64,000 nucleotides of DNA from Centroberyx gerrardi (Eukaryota; Chordata; Actinopteri; Beryciformes; Berycidae): NCBI RefSeq assembly GCF_048128805.1, contig NC_135997.1, positions 11,243,616 to 11,307,615 on the forward strand. Reading direction: 5' to 3'. How positions within the stretch are numbered: the first letter of the stretch is position 1; each line of letters starts with the position of its first letter. The notes beneath the pieces are model-generated. The model was not told where the DNA came from. It saw nothing but the letters and a program-made list of their open reading frames with translations, and did no database searches. The position numbers and the translations under genes are program-made. Of the stretch, positions 60,997 through 64,000 are shown in pieces.

Positions 60997-63815
60997 CTAC
61001 CAGGTGGGCATCATGTCTGGGAACCACACCCGGCCCAAATGCTTGGACACCTCCCAGTGGATGTCATCCAGCCCATAGCGGTGATCTGGAACCAGTACCT
61101 CCTCCATGATGGATAGCTGTGTCAGCCTGTCACCACACATCTTGACAAACTCCACAAAGGCGCTGCAGGACACCTCGCACTCTCCCAGCCCGATGGCCGA
61201 CAGCTGGGTGCAGCGCTGGGCGATGCGGATCAGCTCTTCATCCAGCGGCCGCAGCCCGTTGGCGCACACCACCAGCTCCACCAGACGGGGGCAGTTGAGC
61301 CCGACGCGGCCCAGAACGTCTTTACTGACGGAGCGGCCGAAGTACAGGTGCGTGACGGGGATTTCATCACGGAAGAAAGGGCTGAACTCATCCTCGTACA
61401 GGAAGAAGTACATGACCAGGTTGAACTTAGGCGAGTGGCGCACCATGGCGTCCCAGCTGCTCTTCTTGATGGTGTGGAAATGCTGGCCAGGATTCTCACT
61501 CACCACATCAATGCGAAGGTGCTCTAGGTGAACATGCTTCTCCGAGGAGAGGGAGATGAGTAGCTCATCACTCAGCAGATGATAGTTCAGAGCTAGTTCT
61601 CTCAGGCCGTGGCACTGATCTGCCACACACAGGATACCTGGGATGGAGAGAAAATATAAGTGAATTTCAGGGGTAGAGGAAAATGTACACCTTCACTCAA
61701 ACTACAGTTGAGCACAGACACTAAGGAGAACAGTGTTGGGCAATGTTGTTGTCTCCCTAGAGACAAACAGAGTTTGCATACAGTTTACTTTTGTTTTCAC
61801 TCTCACACTTAAGAGAAAACATGTTTTCTTAAATTGCTGTATACTTGAAAACCTGGAATACCAATACACAGCAAAGATGACAAATCTTTTTCACTTATAA
61901 GTGCACTTGACAAACCATCCAGTAGCTAGCATAACACTTCACTTTTTTGGCATGTTAAAGCGATAAGTGGAGAGATGGTAGAGGACAGGCGGGGCTCTTG
62001 GCTGCAGCTCAAACAGCAGGTCCTTCTCTGCCTCTTGAAACTGAAAGCATTTCTGCACGTGTCTGTACAGCAAACAAGTCTGTTTGCTGTACAGGCAGCG
62101 CTCCTGCTGTTTCAGGAAATCATTTTCAAGACATTTGGAAAAATGACTGTACAGGGACATATTCAAGTCTCTTGTTTCAATGTGCACACAATGGCACCAT
62201 TCAAAGAAAACGCAAACGCAGCACTACTTTGTTGGGGTAAAGAGGCAGCACATAATATAATAATGCTACTTAATATATTTAAGGCCGTAGATCAAATAGA
62301 CCATGTGCGGAGATAAAGGCCTCCTTCATATAGGCCTCTTTAAGACTTACTATCATTTTCAAATAGCTTTTAACAGTACAAAACTTCATTAGGACCCTGT
62401 AATAATAGGTTCTCATTAACACATGTACACATTGGAAATATATATAGCTGGAATTCAGGAACTGGAATTCTGGAATAGGAACACACAATCCAAAGTGAAA
62501 AAATTCACTCCGTTCTGAGGTTTGGGAGCAGGAGTTTGGGGCTTAATTCAACTTACTTCCACTTAAGAACCCCAATGACATACCTGCTCTCACCCACCAC
62601 TCTTTCCTTAACATCCATCTATTATCTACAAAAGTTGCTCACCCAAAAATAGCACAATGGAGAGTTACATCAGATCCTGTGTATGGCAAATGAAAACTCA
62701 AGTACACACAATCCAAAGTGAATCCAATGTTTCTATTAGATCTGTCATTCCCCTTTTTGCCCCCCGCTCCTCCTCCATGTTCTTCCCAGAATCTCCCTCT
62801 CTCTTGCCTCCCTCTACTCGTCAGTACCTGCGGGTGAAACGTGAGGACAGCTGCTCATTTTTAGCAGTTTGAGTGTGTCACTGTTGTTGGCCACCAGGAC
62901 TTTGAGGGAGGGGTCATCCACGGGCGTGTCATCGATCTTCAGGGAGGATAGGGACTTGGAGTTAACGAAAACCACCGTCAGCGCTGAGATGAAGTGAGAC
63001 TGTTGAACAGGAGCGAAAGAAAAACATGTACAGTATGTACCTTGTGATTTAAGTATTGTGTTTCATTCACATTTATGAGGTACTGTAAACCTGACCTTAG
63101 AAAATGTTAAATCATGCCACATCTTCATATGCTGCATGTGATCGCTGAATGTGATATTTTGTCCCTCGGGTATTATCATATAAAGTGTCACGCATCCATC
63201 TATTGTGATACTTTAGTGATCCCCAGAGAGATATTCTCTTTTCACTGGCCAGTCAGAGTACAGGGTAAGCTACAAAACAAGTCAACTTTACTATACTATA
63301 CTATAGCGCCTTAAACACAAAACACTTTGTTACAAAGCAGTTGACAAGATCAGTTTCAATCAGATTTTCCTCATCAATATGCAGCAAGTTTATGCAGCAA
63401 AGCACTCCTAATCTAATCAGATCATCTACTCTATAGGGGCAACCTGCAGTGTAAGTTTCTATCATGTATTGTGTTCACATAATGTGTCTACATATAGACA
63501 GACACGCCATAAAGACATAATGTCCTACATACCATGTCCCACGGTGGTGGCACATAAAAATCTGATCAGTCGCACTGAAAGCCCATAGAGTAGAAGTGGG
63601 TGTTTAAGAGACCAGGAGAGGAGTGATATGGGCCGTCTTTTTGCGCCTCTCTGGATTAAGCTGCTGTATTTTGAATTCTGAATGCAGCTTACCTTGGGCA
63701 GCTCCATGAAGCTGGGCCGGGCCGTGGAGATGAGCCCCAAAGTCTTCAAAGAACAATTCACCAGCTGGGAGAGGATGTCACATGCTGCCTCAGCAGACTC
63801 TGTGCTGCTGTCCAC
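60997..63815 (-). CDS. fbxl3: F-box/LRR protein 3 (C-terminal three exons; gene continues beyond window)
   Basis: Three minus-strand exons are visible: 63693-63815, 62828-62999 and 60997-61637. They have consensus splice sites and compatible phases (0, 0, then 1), giving 311 residues to a TAG stop. Recognisable stretches include [40 protein letters not shown] and a C-terminus ending WFPDMMPTW. These are leucine-rich-repeat and tail sequences of FBXL3, the SCF ubiquitin-ligase adaptor that targets cryptochromes CRY1 and CRY2 in the circadian clock. In the mammalian complex the last tryptophan inserts into the cryptochrome FAD pocket, and it is present here. Vertebrate FBXL3 is about 428 residues, so roughly 117 N-terminal residues including the F-box lie outside the window. 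FBXL21 is the close alternative. Whether this is a fish a, b or other paralog cannot be told. Confidence 0.93.
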
Positions 63816-64000
63816 CTAAACAGTACAAACACAAACACACAGAAAATGAGTAATGCACTGTGACAGTTAAGCTTGAACAAGACAAAGGAATTCCCTTTAA
63901 CCCAGCAATCACTTCACCACACACTCCTCTAAGCCATTTCTCTTCCTTCATCACTTTATCCATCCCACCCCCAAACCGCTCCTCTCCCTCCTGTCATCAA

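Overview
The window looks like teleost fish nuclear DNA. It is AT-rich, full of long CA/GT microsatellites, and carries several fish-type transposon families: hAT elements with 8-bp target duplications, TTAA-flanked MITEs, a DIRS-type tyrosine-recombinase retrotransposon and tRNA-like SINEs. The genes are intron-split, and their proteins match vertebrate families at near-ortholog level. No bacterial or viral gene organisation is present.

Layout. Positions 1 to about 38,500 hold no protein-coding gene I can support. They contain microsatellites, fold-back elements, at least four TIR-bounded DNA transposons, two tRNA-like SINEs and a few homeodomain-motif-rich stretches that may be conserved regulatory DNA. 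From 38,630 to 47,326 (+) lies a five-exon KAP-family P-loop gene (nkpd1-like, 737 codons before the stop). Its second intron is mostly transposon: a 3.2-kb DIRS element with a solo LTR inside it, then a 1-kb hAT element with another MITE inside it. From 55,782 to 50,570 (-) lies lims1 (PINCH), with five LIM domains and ten coding exons in the main form. It has two alternative last exons and a short alternative N-terminus. From beyond the right edge to 60,997 (-) lies the C-terminal three quarters of fbxl3; the F-box exons are outside the window.

Relationships. nkpd1-like and lims1 are convergent. Their only visible poly(A) signals (48,400 on + and 48,325 on -) are placed so that the 3' ends should overlap by roughly 100 bp. 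lims1 and fbxl3 lie on the same strand with about 5 kb between them, which probably includes the fbxl3 3' UTR. The three genes have unrelated roles: a membrane KAP protein, an integrin-adhesion scaffold and a cryptochrome ubiquitin-ligase adaptor.

The most interesting items are the two phase-matched last exons of lims1, the loss of both Walker consensus motifs in the KAP protein, the DIRS element that still keeps its inverted repeats and internal complementary region, and a miRNA-precursor-like hairpin at 27,866-27,926. All homology calls are from recognition only; no database search was run.
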